Of a DNA stretch of 29,006 bases, positions 6,877-13,782 are shown piece after piece. Position 1 is the first letter of the stretch, and each line of letters starts with the position of its first letter. A model generated the notes under the pieces. The model did no database searches, was not told the DNA's origin, and saw only the letters and a list, made by a program, of their open reading frames with translations. The stretch is from Clostridiales bacterium (GTDB lineage: Bacteria; Bacillota; Clostridia; Lachnospirales; Lachnospiraceae), in NCBI GenBank assembly GCA_019420405.1, contig JAHZHF010000011.1:1-29006 (forward strand), read 5' to 3'. The translations under genes were made by a program, and so were the position numbers.

Positions 6877-7571
6877 TGGCTAAAAACCCATATGATGTGC
6901 TGGGTGTATCCCCGAGTGCATCGGATGATGAGATAAAAAAGGCATACCGGGATCTTACAAGAAAGTATCACCCGGATGCGAATGTGGATAATCCGCTTGC
7001 TGATCTTGCGGAGGAGAAGTTTAAAGAGGTTCAGGAAGCCTATGATACAATTATGAAAGAGCGTGCGTCTGGAGGATCGGGAAGCAGCAGCTACTCGTAC
7101 GGGAACGGCTCTTACGGCGGCAATTCCTATAGGGGCGGCGGTTATGGCAGCGGAGGCTCATCCGGTTATGGCGGTGGATATCAGAACGGGCAGATAGACC
7201 CCAGGCTTCAAGCTGCGGTAAATTATATAAACAGCAGACGGTACAGGGAGGCGCTCAATACGCTCGACCAGGTACCGGAGCGCTCAGCTATGTGGTATTA
7301 CCTGAGCGGATGCGCAAACGCCGGAATTGGAAACAATATACTCGCCAGGGATCATGCGGCTCAGGCAGTGAATATGGAGCCGAACAATCTTCAGTACAGA
7401 CAGCTTTTAAACCAGCTTGATTTCAGCAGCAGACGGTATCAGAACAGCCCGTATGGAAACGGATATGGTACGGGAGGATCTTCCTGTGGAACCGGAAATA
7501 TGTGCTGTGACCTGTTTATCGCAGACCAGCTTTGTGAATGTATGGGAGGAGATCTTTGTTCATGCATGTAA
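6876..7571 (+). CDS. J-domain protein with Gly-rich linker and Cys-rich tail
   Basis: This 231-residue protein begins with a canonical J domain (about residues 4-65, HPD triad at 32-34), so it should stimulate an Hsp70 (DnaK). A Gly/Ser/Tyr-rich linker follows (about 70-105), then a helical, TPR-like segment (about 110-180), and a tail ending in closely spaced cysteines (GNMCCDLF, QLCECMGG, CSCM). It lacks the DnaJ zinc-finger repeats and CTD barrels, so it is a specialised type III co-chaperone and not general DnaJ. The tail could bind metal or be lipid- or membrane-associated. It is coupled to the DUF5685-like gene upstream and overlaps the next gene by 10 bases. Clients are unknown, but tight linkage suggests its neighbours. 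Confidence 0.87.
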   Translation: MAKNPYDVLGVSPSASDDEIKKAYRDLTRKYHPDANVDNPLADLAEEKFKEVQEAYDTIMKERASGGSGSSSYSYGNGSYGGNSYRGGGYGSGGSSGYGGGYQNGQIDPRLQAAVNYINSRRYREALNTLDQVPERSAMWYYLSGCANAGIGNNILARDHAAQAVNMEPNNLQYRQLLNQLDFSSRRYQNSPYGNGYGTGGSSCGTGNMCCDLFIADQLCECMGGDLCSCM

Positions 7572-8095
7572 AGGCGAAAACTCTTGCGTTCGGCGGACTG
7601 CTCCTTGCGCTGACGGTAGTGTTTATGGCGCTGGGAAGCGTGATTGAGACAAGTACGCTGTTCCTGCTCGCGGCGGCGTCCTTTTTCGTAGGGATTGTTG
7701 TGCGGGAGTTCGGGCTGAGAGCCGGGGCGGCTTTCTATATTGCTGCCGTCCTCCTGGGCTTTATTACCGCGCCGAATAAATTCTATGTACTTACATTTGC
7801 CGCAATGGGGCTTTACATCTGGGGGATAGAAGCGGTGTGGAGATACCTTGAAAAAAAGATGAAACTCGGGAATCGCCGGGTAATCTTCTGGACTTCCAAG
7901 TTTATTATTTTCAATGTGATCTATATCCCGATTGTTGTAATCTTCCGGGACCTGCTATTTGCCAGGGAGATATCAGGCGTGATGCAGATCCTCATTCTTG
8001 CAGGCGGGCAGATCGGGCTTTACATCTATGATATGGCTTATGAGTATGTTCAGGTTCATATATGGGGAAAAATGCGCGGAAGAGTGCTGAATTAA
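7562..8095 (+). CDS. Small conserved membrane protein of unknown function
   Basis: This 177-residue product has about five hydrophobic segments: AFGGLLLALTVVFMALG, TLFLLAAASFFVGIVV, AAFYIAAVLLGFI, YVLTFAAMGLYIWG, and FIIFNVIYIPIVVIF to the C-terminal LILAGGQIGLYIYD. The size and topology resemble ECF S-components or DUF2232-like proteins, but I recognise no diagnostic motif. GGGAGGAG sits upstream of the ATG at 7562, inside the end of the J-domain gene. The longer in-frame ATG at 7538 overlaps that ribosome site and is less likely. It is the last gene of the three-gene unit, and its stop codon lies within the terminator stem-loop. Confidence 0.8.
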   Translation: MHVKAKTLAFGGLLLALTVVFMALGSVIETSTLFLLAAASFFVGIVVREFGLRAGAAFYIAAVLLGFITAPNKFYVLTFAAMGLYIWGIEAVWRYLEKKMKLGNRRVIFWTSKFIIFNVIYIPIVVIFRDLLFAREISGVMQILILAGGQIGLYIYDMAYEYVQVHIWGKMRGRVLN

Positions 8096-8114
8096 ATGTT
8101 CAGCACTCTTTTTC
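8081..8114 (+). terminator. Terminator of the DUF5685/J-domain/membrane-protein operon
   Basis: AGAGTGCTGAA (8081-8091) pairs perfectly with 8099-8109 across a 7-base loop, followed by TTTTCTG. The stop codon (8093-8095) lies in the loop. Confidence 0.92.
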
Positions 8115-8161
8115 TGTGTTTTTAAAGGTAGTTTTACAGTTCTTTTGTGTGAATATGCGAT

Positions 8162-8229
8162 AAAAAAAGGAAGAGTCACGTTGCCGTGACTCAAAGGGGG
8201 AAAAAGTTTATGAAAAAGTGTTCTTCTTA
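8162..8229 (-). ncRNA. Candidate small RNA with C-rich single-stranded region
   Basis: On the minus strand a promoter (8236-8263) is followed within 70 bases by a perfect 8-bp hairpin (8173-8180 with 8185-8192, GCAA loop) and then TTCC plus seven T residues. This is a complete intrinsic terminator with no gene on that strand. The predicted RNA is about 68 nt with an exposed TTTTTCCCCCTTT stretch, which is complementary to Shine-Dalgarno-like AGGGGG sequences. C-rich seeds of this sort are typical of Gram-positive regulatory sRNAs. Confidence 0.55.
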
Positions 8230-8235
8230 AGAACA

Positions 8236-8263
8236 ATTATAGTATATCGGCCAGTTGTGTAAA
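8236..8263 (-). promoter_or_regulatory. Promoter of the candidate small RNA
   Basis: On the minus strand, TTTACA (8258-8263), a 16-base spacer and TATAAT (8236-8241). It is oriented toward the terminator at 8162-8192. Confidence 0.6.
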
Positions 8264-8338
8264 AAATGTGATCAAGTTTTGAATGGATTATGAACAAACA
8301 GATAAAAAAATGTGAAGGCTGAGCGGATGTCTTAGTTT

Positions 8339-8365
8339 GTAACAGTTCTATGACTGAACTGTTAC
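8339..8365. repeat. Perfect palindrome, possible operator
   Basis: GTAACAGTTC (8339-8348) and GAACTGTTAC (8356-8365) form a 10-bp inverted repeat with a 7-base spacer, 20 bases upstream of the ribU promoter. The half-site TGTAACAGTT also occurs singly at 3051-3060 and 28784-28793. It has no strong T run, so an operator or weak terminator is possible. Confidence 0.5.
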
Positions 8366-8384
8366 AGAATTTTCGGAAAACCTC

Positions 8385-8413
8385 TTGAAATCGCGCTTAC
8401 AAAGAGTTATATT
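8385..8413 (+). promoter_or_regulatory. Promoter of the FMN riboswitch-ribU transcript
   Basis: TTGAAA (8385-8390), a 17-base spacer and TATATT (8408-8413) lie about 20 bases upstream of the aptamer P1 stem. Confidence 0.75.
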
Positions 8414-8433
8414 AATGTATGGAAAATAATAAA

Positions 8434-8614
8434 TCTTCGGGGTCGGGTGAAATTCCCAACCGGCGGTATAGTCCGCGACCCGCATTTATGCGGCTGAACC
8501 GGTGACTTCCTGTCATCTCGGCGGAGTGTCAGATGTGAATATATCTGTGCAGTCTGATGAGAGAGACCAGAGGAAGAATTCCGGTACCGACAGTACAGTC
8601 TGGATGAGAGAAGA
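8434..8614 (+). promoter_or_regulatory. FMN riboswitch (RFN element) with an insertion in the P5 loop
   Basis: The conserved RFN parts are all present in order: P1 5' strand TCTTC (8434-8438), the P2 hairpin GGGTGAAATTCCC (8444-8456), CCGGCGGTATAGTCCGCGA (8460-8478), the P5 5' arm ACCGGTGA (8488-8495), the P5 3' arm AATTCCGGT (8577-8585), CCGACAGT...AGTCTGGATGAGAG (8587-8610) and P1 closing GAAGA. In normal aptamers GGTGA and AATTCC are contiguous. Here 81 bases (8496-8576) separate them, closed by their own CTTCCT/AGGAAG stem. FMN binding should terminate transcription before ribU through the hairpin at 8666. Confidence 0.93.
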
Positions 8615-8665
8615 GATCATAGAGTCCGTTCATTTATGAACAGCCAATGAAAATGCATTGCATTG

Positions 8666-8696
8666 CCCCGAACCTTTTGGTTCGGGGATTTTTATT
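8666..8696 (+). terminator. Expression-platform terminator of the FMN riboswitch
   Basis: CCCCGAACC (8666-8674) and GGTTCGGGG (8679-8687) pair perfectly across a TTTT loop, followed by ATTTTTATTT. It lies between the aptamer and ribU, as expected for a transcription-attenuating switch. Confidence 0.92.
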
Positions 8697-8727
8697 TCAT
8701 AGGAAACTTTGCTGCCTATGAAATAAA
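8691..8727. repeat. 13-bp palindromic element carrying TTTCATAGGAAACTT
   Basis: TTTATTTCATAGG (8691-8703) pairs perfectly with 8715-8727 across an 11-base loop and overlaps the T tract of the riboswitch terminator. The 15-mer TTTCATAGGAAACTT (8695-8709) is identical to 5850-5864, where it also follows a TTTT-loop hairpin and T run. Confidence 0.75.
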
Positions 8728-8794
8728 AATGCTCCTCGAGAGCCGCACTGCGCCGGGGATTCATTATTAAAAAAACAAAAAGGAGATGTTAAGA

Positions 8795-9361
8795 ATGACA
8801 GAAGGAACAGGACAGCCGAGTATGGCTGCAGAAAACAAGACAGTAAAGATTGTGAAGATGGGTGTGATGGTGGCGATTTCTGTTGCACTTGTATATCTGA
8901 TTCATTTTCCGATCTTCCCGGCCGTAGCTTTTTTGGAGTATGATCCGGCGGATATTCCGATTCTGATCGGTACATTTACGTTCGGACCGCTGGCAGGGCT
9001 GGTGCTCACTGTAGTGACTTCCGTTGTGCAGGGACTGACGGTCAGTGCATCAAGCGGTCTGTACGGCATACTGATGCATGTGATTGCCACCGGGGTGCTG
9101 GTTCTCGTGGCAGGAACTATTTATCAGCATAAGAAGACGAAAGGAAATGCGGTGGCAGCGCTTGCGTGCGGAACTGCTGCGATGGCAGTTGTGATGATGG
9201 GCGCCAATATGGTGATCACGCCGCTGTTTATGGGAGTGCCTGCAAGTGTTGTCTGGCAGCTCATGCCGTTTATCGTCGGCTTTAATGTAATTAAAGCGGG
9301 AATTAATGGAATTGTAACATTTGTTTTATATAAGAGGATTTCCAGTTTCCTTCGCAGATAA
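8795..9361 (+). CDS. ribU: Riboflavin ECF transporter S component RibU
   Basis: RibU is the riboflavin-binding membrane subunit of the ECF vitamin transporters. The 188-residue protein shows the family helix order and the signature segment FLEYDPADIPILIGTFTFGPLAGL (about residues 46-69), then GLYGILMHVIATG and a late GFNVIKAGINGIVTFVLY. The ATG at 8795 has AGGAG about 9 bases upstream, whereas the in-frame ATG at 8786 overlaps that ribosome site and is rejected. The FMN riboswitch and terminator upstream directly confirm the flavin assignment, so expression should fall when FMN is plentiful. No rib biosynthesis genes are adjacent, which suggests dependence on salvage, though they may lie elsewhere. 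Confidence 0.97.
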   Translation: MTEGTGQPSMAAENKTVKIVKMGVMVAISVALVYLIHFPIFPAVAFLEYDPADIPILIGTFTFGPLAGLVLTVVTSVVQGLTVSASSGLYGILMHVIATGVLVLVAGTIYQHKKTKGNAVAALACGTAAMAVVMMGANMVITPLFMGVPASVVWQLMPFIVGFNVIKAGINGIVTFVLYKRISSFLRR

Positions 9362-9378
9362 GCTGAGAAATAAAAAAG

Positions 9379-9407
9379 TTGACAAGCTGAATGTTTTGTA
9401 TTACAAT
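9379..9407 (+). promoter_or_regulatory. Promoter of the cell-wall hydrolase gene
   Basis: TTGACA (9379-9384), a 17-base spacer and TACAAT (9402-9407) form a near-consensus vegetative promoter. The leader is about 100 bases and AT-rich. Confidence 0.82.
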
Positions 9408-9512
9408 AGCCTCCGTAACATTTTTGTAATATCTGTAATAAATACGAAAACTATAACATATATTTTATATAGAGAATCGTAAAGATATTGCAATAAGTTC
9501 GAGGAGGAGTAT

Positions 9513-10304
9513 ATGAAATACAGTTATAACAGAAGAGTACTGATGGCGCTCTGTGCAGCGTCAGGTACGCTTATGCTGACCGGATTTACAAGTCTGGCGG
9601 CAGAACCGGGACAGGGAATTTTAGAAAGCCGGGCTCTGATAGAGCGGACGGCAGTTTTAAGTGCGCAGGCTTCGGTACAGCTTGAGGAATCGGGCATGGG
9701 AACAGCTGCATATCCCGGAGAAGACGCAGGAGCAGATAACGGGATTATATCCGAGTGGGAACTGGCCGAGATCACCGGGGCGGTTCAGGCGGACGCTGTG
9801 GAAGCGGTTCGAACCGCTGCGGAGAAAGCCCAGGCTGCTTACGAGGCCAAACTGGAAGAAGAGAGAAAGGCAGAGGAGGCCAGGAAGGCGGAGGAAGCCC
9901 GCAGGCTTGCCGAGGAGCAGGCAGCAGCGGCTGAGGCGGCCGCGGCACAGGAAGCACAGAGTGCGGCGGTATCTGCGGCCGAACAGGAGCTTCTGGCGGC
10001 GCTGATCTTCTGCGAAGCCGGAAACCAGCCCTACGAGGGCCAGGTGGCGGTCGGCGCGGTAGTGATGAACCGTGTGAAAAGCGGAGTCTATCCGAATACG
10101 ATCACAGATGTGATCTATCAGTCGGGACAGTTTACCCCGGCGATGACGGGATGGCTCGATTCGGTTCTTGCAAGCGGCGGTTATACGGATTCCGCAAGAC
10201 AGGCGGCGGCAGACGCCATTGCAGGGAGCAATCCGGTGGGCGAATGTCTTTATTTCAGCACCGGAGGATATGGAATGCAGATCGGAGATCACTATTTTCA
10301 TTGA
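9513..10304 (+). CDS. Secreted SleB-type cell-wall hydrolase
   Basis: This 263-residue secreted protein has three parts. A signal peptide (about residues 1-30) ends near SLAAE. An Ala/Glu/Arg-rich heptad region predicted to be coiled coil spans about 90-150 (runs of EEARKAEEARRLAEEQ). A C-terminal Hydrolase_2 (SleB/CwlJ) domain spans about 155-263. The presumed catalytic glutamate is in LIFCEAGNQPYEGQVAVGAVV, with NRV, the QF-P segment and a C-terminal GDHYFH typical of the family. SleB-like enzymes act on peptidoglycan, classically the spore cortex, but this coiled-coil, vegetative-promoter version is common in Clostridia for general wall turnover. GAGGAGG precedes the ATG. No clear terminator follows. 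Confidence 0.92.
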   Translation: MKYSYNRRVLMALCAASGTLMLTGFTSLAAEPGQGILESRALIERTAVLSAQASVQLEESGMGTAAYPGEDAGADNGIISEWELAEITGAVQADAVEAVRTAAEKAQAAYEAKLEEERKAEEARKAEEARRLAEEQAAAAEAAAAQEAQSAAVSAAEQELLAALIFCEAGNQPYEGQVAVGAVVMNRVKSGVYPNTITDVIYQSGQFTPAMTGWLDSVLASGGYTDSARQAAADAIAGSNPVGECLYFSTGGYGMQIGDHYFH

Positions 10305-10313
10305 TCTGAACTA

Positions 10314-10356
10314 TGGTATAATACAGGGGCAGTGCCGGAGTTTACGGCGCTGCCCC
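10314..10356 (+). promoter_or_regulatory. Extended -10 promoter and stem-loop ahead of the GNAT remnant
   Basis: TGGTATAAT (10314-10322) is an extended -10 element without a clear -35. A 12-bp stem with one G-T pair (10326-10337 with 10345-10356) follows immediately and has no T run, so it would be a 5' leader hairpin and not a terminator. Confidence 0.5.
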
Positions 10357-10388
10357 GCTGTGTACAAAGATACAGGAGGAGCATGAGT

Positions 10389-10450
10389 ATGAGTGTCAGA
10401 ATCAGACCATATGAAAGGACGGACGCCGCAGCAGCGGCAGAGATCTGGAA
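10389..10450 (+). pseudogene. Truncated GNAT acetyltransferase (N-terminal fragment only)
   Basis: An intact ribosome site AGGAGGA (10374-10380) and ATG (10389; also 10383) begin a peptide reading MSVRIRPYERTDAAAAAEIW, the classical first strand and helix of a GNAT N-acetyltransferase. After about 21 residues the similarity stops, and the frame continues only as antisense of the topB 3' end (topB stop at 10457-10459). The missing ~140 codons are not found elsewhere in the window. This looks like a deletion junction that kept promoter, leader and start. A short peptide could still be made, but enzyme function is not possible. Confidence 0.7.
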
Positions 10451-10456
10451 TCTCTG

Positions 10457-12664
10457 TTACAGCCTGATATCTTTCAGTGCGTCCGCAAAGGCGCTGTTAA
10501 TCGGTTCCTTTGCTTCTTTTGCCTGCTTTTTCAGGTAGGCTGCCACGTCTTTTTTATTTGCGCCTTTCCCCTCTTTCTTTCTGCGTGCCTCAAATGCGCT
10601 GAGCTTTTCTCTGTAACCGCAGGAGCAGCCAAAGCGCTGGGCGTCGCCCTTCCCGACAAGCTCCATTTTTTTGTGGCAGACGGGGCAGCGGGCGTTGGTC
10701 TTGCGGGAGATGGTTTCGCGGTATCCGCATTCCCGATCCTGGCAGACGAGCATCTTTCCGTGTTTTCCATTGACCTCCAGCATGAACTTTCCGCATTGAG
10801 GACATTTGTGGCGGGTGATGTTATCATGCCGGAATTTCCCGTCAGATTCTCTGATTTCACGGATCAGAGAATCGGTATAACCGCTGATTTCGTCCATAAA
10901 TTTCCGGCCGGATTCCTTTCCCTGGGCGATGGATTTCAGCCGCTGCTCCCACTGGGCTGTAAGCTCCGGACTTTTCAGATCGGCGGGAACGAGGGAGAGG
11001 AGCTGGCGTCCCTTGGAGGTGATGTGGATTTCGGAACCCTTTTTCTCCATGAGAAAGCCTGCAAACAGCTTCTCTATGATATCTGCCCGGGTTGCAACTG
11101 TGCCCAGTCCTCCGGTCTCGCCGAGGGTGCGTGCGATCTGTCCGTCCTTCTGCTTCATATATTTCACCGGGTTTTCCATGGCCGCGATCAGCGTTCCCTC
11201 TGTAAAGCGCGGGGGAGGAGCGGTCTTCCCCTCTGTAATCGTAAGCGTTGATACCGGAATCTTCATGCCGGGTTTCAGTTCCAGGAGGGTGGAAGCACGT
11301 TCCTGGCCGGAAATCCCGTCGTCCGTATCATCCTCATCGGAAATGGGAGAGCTGATTTCCCGCCAGCCGGGAGAGAGGATTACCTTCCCGACGGCCCGGA
11401 ATATTTCGCCGCTTATTTCGGCGGTGACGGACGTTTCCTCATATTCACATGCAGGGGACAGAACCGCAAGGAAGCGGCGCACAACCAGGTCGTAAATCCT
11501 GCGCTCATCATTACTTAATGATTCGAGCTGAACGAACTGCTCAGTAGGAATAATCGCGTGGTGATCGGATACTTTTGCATTGTCCACGAAAGAACGGTTC
11601 GCCCGGATTTCCTGCATGGCCAGGCGGGCCGCTGTTTTACGGTATGGCCCTGTGGCGCAGGCACTCAGCCGCTCCCGAAGGGTACTCACCATGTCTGTGG
11701 TGAGGTAACGGGAATCTGTCCGGGGATAGGTCAGGATTTTATGGTTTTCGTAGAGGCGCTGCATGATATTGAGCGTCTCTCTGGCGGAAAATCCGTACTT
11801 CTGATTCGCGTCCTGCTGGAGTGTGGTCAGGTCATAGAGCGCGGGAGAATATGATTTCTTCCGGTTTCTCTTGACTGCGGTGACGGTGAGGCAGGTCTGA
11901 GAGCCGTTTTTTTCGGCAGCGCGGCAGAGATCCTCCAGACGGGTGCGCGTGAAGGTACGCCCGGAGCCGCTCTTCGGATCAGCCCATGAAAATGAGATGC
12001 CGCGGGATACGGCTCTCAGTCCGTAGTAAGACTTGGGGGTAAAATTCCGGATCTCATCCTCCCGTGCCGCGATTATGGCGAGCGTGGGAGTCTGGACGCG
12101 GCCGCAGGAGAGCTGGGCGTTATATTTACACGTGAGTGCGCGGGTGGCGTTGATTCCTACAAGCCAGTCAGCTTCCGCTCTGGCTACGGCGGCATGGTAG
12201 AGATTTTCATAGTCTTTCCCGGGCTTTAAGCGGGCGAATCCTTCCCGGATTGCCTTGTCAGTGACAGAGGAGATCCAGAGCCGTTTCAGCGGTTTTTGAT
12301 TTCCACATTTGTCCAGAATCCAGCGGGCGACAAGTTCGCCTTCGCGTCCGGCGTCCGTGGCGATGATGATGTCGGAGACATCCTTGCGGAAGATCTGCTC
12401 CTTTACGGCGCGGTACTGCCGGGAGGTCTGCTTTATCACCACCAGTTTCCACTGTTTGGGCATCATGGGGAGCGTGTCCATGCTCCATGTCTTATACTGT
12501 TCTCCGTATTCTTCCGGATCGGCTAAGGTGACCAGATGTCCCAGAGCCCAGGTGACGATATAGTCTTTTCCTTCCATATAAGAAGATGTTTTATTGGTAC
12601 ATCCGAGTACCCGGGCGATGTCCCGGGCAACAGACGGTTTTTCTGCTATGACAAGATGTTTCAT
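10457..12664 (-). CDS. topB: DNA topoisomerase III
   Basis: This 735-residue type IA topoisomerase relaxes or decatenates single-stranded DNA regions during replication and recombination. It starts MKHLVIAEKPSVARDIARVLG (Toprim). The Toprim acidic site follows in IIATDAGREGELVARWI (about residues 100-116). The catalytic tyrosine lies in ILTYPRTDSRYL (about 313-324). The C-terminal part has Cys4-type zinc-ribbon motifs (CPQCGKFM...CQDRECGY and CPVCHKK...CSCGY), then a basic tail. Length and domains fit the TopB of Firmicutes, distinct from the longer TopA. It is followed by nothing on its strand. Its 3' end abuts a truncated GNAT gene, so a recombination junction lies within a few bases of its stop codon. 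Confidence 0.96.
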   Translation of the reverse strand: MKHLVIAEKPSVARDIARVLGCTNKTSSYMEGKDYIVTWALGHLVTLADPEEYGEQYKTWSMDTLPMMPKQWKLVVIKQTSRQYRAVKEQIFRKDVSDIIIATDAGREGELVARWILDKCGNQKPLKRLWISSVTDKAIREGFARLKPGKDYENLYHAAVARAEADWLVGINATRALTCKYNAQLSCGRVQTPTLAIIAAREDEIRNFTPKSYYGLRAVSRGISFSWADPKSGSGRTFTRTRLEDLCRAAEKNGSQTCLTVTAVKRNRKKSYSPALYDLTTLQQDANQKYGFSARETLNIMQRLYENHKILTYPRTDSRYLTTDMVSTLRERLSACATGPYRKTAARLAMQEIRANRSFVDNAKVSDHHAIIPTEQFVQLESLSNDERRIYDLVVRRFLAVLSPACEYEETSVTAEISGEIFRAVGKVILSPGWREISSPISDEDDTDDGISGQERASTLLELKPGMKIPVSTLTITEGKTAPPPRFTEGTLIAAMENPVKYMKQKDGQIARTLGETGGLGTVATRADIIEKLFAGFLMEKKGSEIHITSKGRQLLSLVPADLKSPELTAQWEQRLKSIAQGKESGRKFMDEISGYTDSLIREIRESDGKFRHDNITRHKCPQCGKFMLEVNGKHGKMLVCQDRECGYRETISRKTNARCPVCHKKMELVGKGDAQRFGCSCGYREKLSAFEARRKKEGKGANKKDVAAYLKKQAKEAKEPINSAFADALKDIRL

Positions 12665-12684
12665 GATTTAAACTGCTCCTTGAA

Positions 12685-13524
12685 TTATATACTGTGAAAG
12701 CCTTTTCCGATGATCTCGCTTGTATTGGAAATCAGGATAAATGCTTTCGGGTCCGTCGCACGGATATAGTTCCTGAGCCGTACGGCCTGCACCCGGTTCA
12801 GCGCTGTGAAAATGATATACTTATCTTTCCCGGAATAGGCACCTTTGGCCAGACAAACGCTGGCGCTGCGTCCGAGCGTGTGGACGATGAAATCACAGAT
12901 GGGCTCCGGATGATCGCATACTACATTAAAATATTTGGAAAGATTGAAACTTTCAATAAATGTATCGATCATAAAGGAGCGGATCGCAAGTCCCAGCAGG
13001 GAGTAGAGTCCGGTCTCGATGTCAAAAACGAAGAAGCCGGCAGCTGTGATTAAAGCGTCTGAGATCATCAGAGCCCTGCCGATATCAAAGCTTGAATATT
13101 TCTTCAGAATCATGGCTATGATATCCGTACCTCCGCTGGAAGCTCCGATGTTAAAAAGAATGGCTGAGCCCAGCGCCGGAAGCGCAATGGCAAAGCACAG
13201 CTCGAGCATCGGCTGATCTGTAAACGGCCCGTTCATGGGGAAGATACGCTCCAGAAGAGACAGGGCGACGGAGAGCAGAATGCTGCAGTACGCGGTTTTG
13301 GCGGCGAATTTTTTACCCAGGATAACCAGGCCGATAGCGAGCAGGATCATACTCATGATCAGGTTGAAATCTCCGGCGGAAACGAGTCCGGATTTGGCGA
13401 TAAGTACGGCCAGACCTGTGATTCCGCCGAATGTAAAGTTGTTTGTAAATTTGAAAAAATAAGTTCCGACAGCAATCAGCAGGGTGCTGAAAGTGAGTGT
13501 TGAGAAATACTTGATTTTGTCCAT
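12685..13524 (-). CDS. YitT-family membrane protein (DUF161/DUF2179)
   Basis: This 279-residue protein has the YitT architecture. About five or six membrane segments (residues 5-190) include the family's FKFTNNFTFGGITGLAVL opening and ASSGGTDIIAMIL motif. A cytosolic DUF2179 domain follows (about 198-279), with IVHTLGRSASVCLAKGAYSGKDKYIIFTALNR and a closing DPKAFILISNTSEIIGKGF. The function of YitT proteins is not firmly established, and transport or export has been proposed. AGAAGGGAAA lies upstream of the ATG. The gene sits 20 bases upstream of topB on the same strand, so both probably form one transcript from the promoter at 13563-13591. Confidence 0.92.
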   Translation of the reverse strand: MDKIKYFSTLTFSTLLIAVGTYFFKFTNNFTFGGITGLAVLIAKSGLVSAGDFNLIMSMILLAIGLVILGKKFAAKTAYCSILLSVALSLLERIFPMNGPFTDQPMLELCFAIALPALGSAILFNIGASSGGTDIIAMILKKYSSFDIGRALMISDALITAAGFFVFDIETGLYSLLGLAIRSFMIDTFIESFNLSKYFNVVCDHPEPICDFIVHTLGRSASVCLAKGAYSGKDKYIIFTALNRVQAVRLRNYIRATDPKAFILISNTSEIIGKGFHSI

Positions 13525-13562
13525 TGTTTTTCCCTTCTGCTTTATCTCGTTTATCTATTCGA

Positions 13563-13591
13563 ATTGTAATCTCTGGAATATAAAAAGTCAA
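13563..13591 (-). promoter_or_regulatory. Promoter of the yitT-like gene and topB
   Basis: On the minus strand, TTGACT (13586-13591), a 17-base spacer and TACAAT (13563-13568) lie 39 bases upstream of the start codon. Confidence 0.8.
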
Positions 13592-13643
13592 CGAATTATA
13601 AAAAGAGGCGGGGAGATAATAGTAGCAAATGTTACTGTTCACA

Positions 13644-13718
13644 GGAGCGCCATTCGTAAAACCGCACTGCGTGCTTATTGTGGCTGACGCCACTGTTTTA
13701 CTCATGAAAAGGCGCTCC
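13644..13718 (+). repeat. Dispersed repeat, copy B, inside a compound stem-loop
   Basis: GGAGCGCC (13644-13651) pairs with GGCGCTCC (13711-13718), and GTAAAAC (13656-13662) pairs with GTTTTAC (13695-13701). The interior holds GTGGC-TGAC-GCCAC. Bases 13652-13685 match copy A (2822-2855, minus strand) at 31 of 34 positions. As with copy A, it is in the sense orientation of the next gene. Confidence 0.8.
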
Positions 13719-13721
13719 CTC

Positions 13722-13782
13722 CGTCTGCAAAAAGGCGGCCTGCTCCTTATGCAAGCATAAAGCAGCCCGCCTTTGGCAGACG
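13722..13782. other. Long near-perfect intergenic hairpin
   Basis: CGTCTGC (13722-13728) pairs with GCAGACG (13776-13782), and inner AAAGGCGG, CTGCT and CTTATG segments pair with their complements around a CAAG loop. It stands right after repeat copy B. No T run follows on either strand, so it is not an intrinsic terminator. The remainder of 13592-13840 shows no gene. Confidence 0.7.

Noticed and set aside
8196..8230. GGGGG ribosome-like site and a six-codon plus-strand mini-ORF (MKKCSS).
   Set aside because: It is the reverse complement of the C-rich part of a better-supported minus-strand sRNA with its own promoter and terminator. A six-codon peptide has no independent support.
8339..8365. 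Palindrome considered as a terminator for the upstream operon.
   Set aside because: That operon already ends at the strong terminator at 8081-8114, and only a weak TTTTC follows this palindrome.
9657..10301. Long minus-strand reading frame opposite the cell-wall hydrolase gene.
   Set aside because: It is low-complexity antisense of an Ala/Glu/Arg-rich coding region, with no ribosome site and no recognisable motif.
13722..13782. Long hairpin considered as an intrinsic terminator.
   Set aside because: No T run follows on either strand, and both flanking genes are transcribed away from it.
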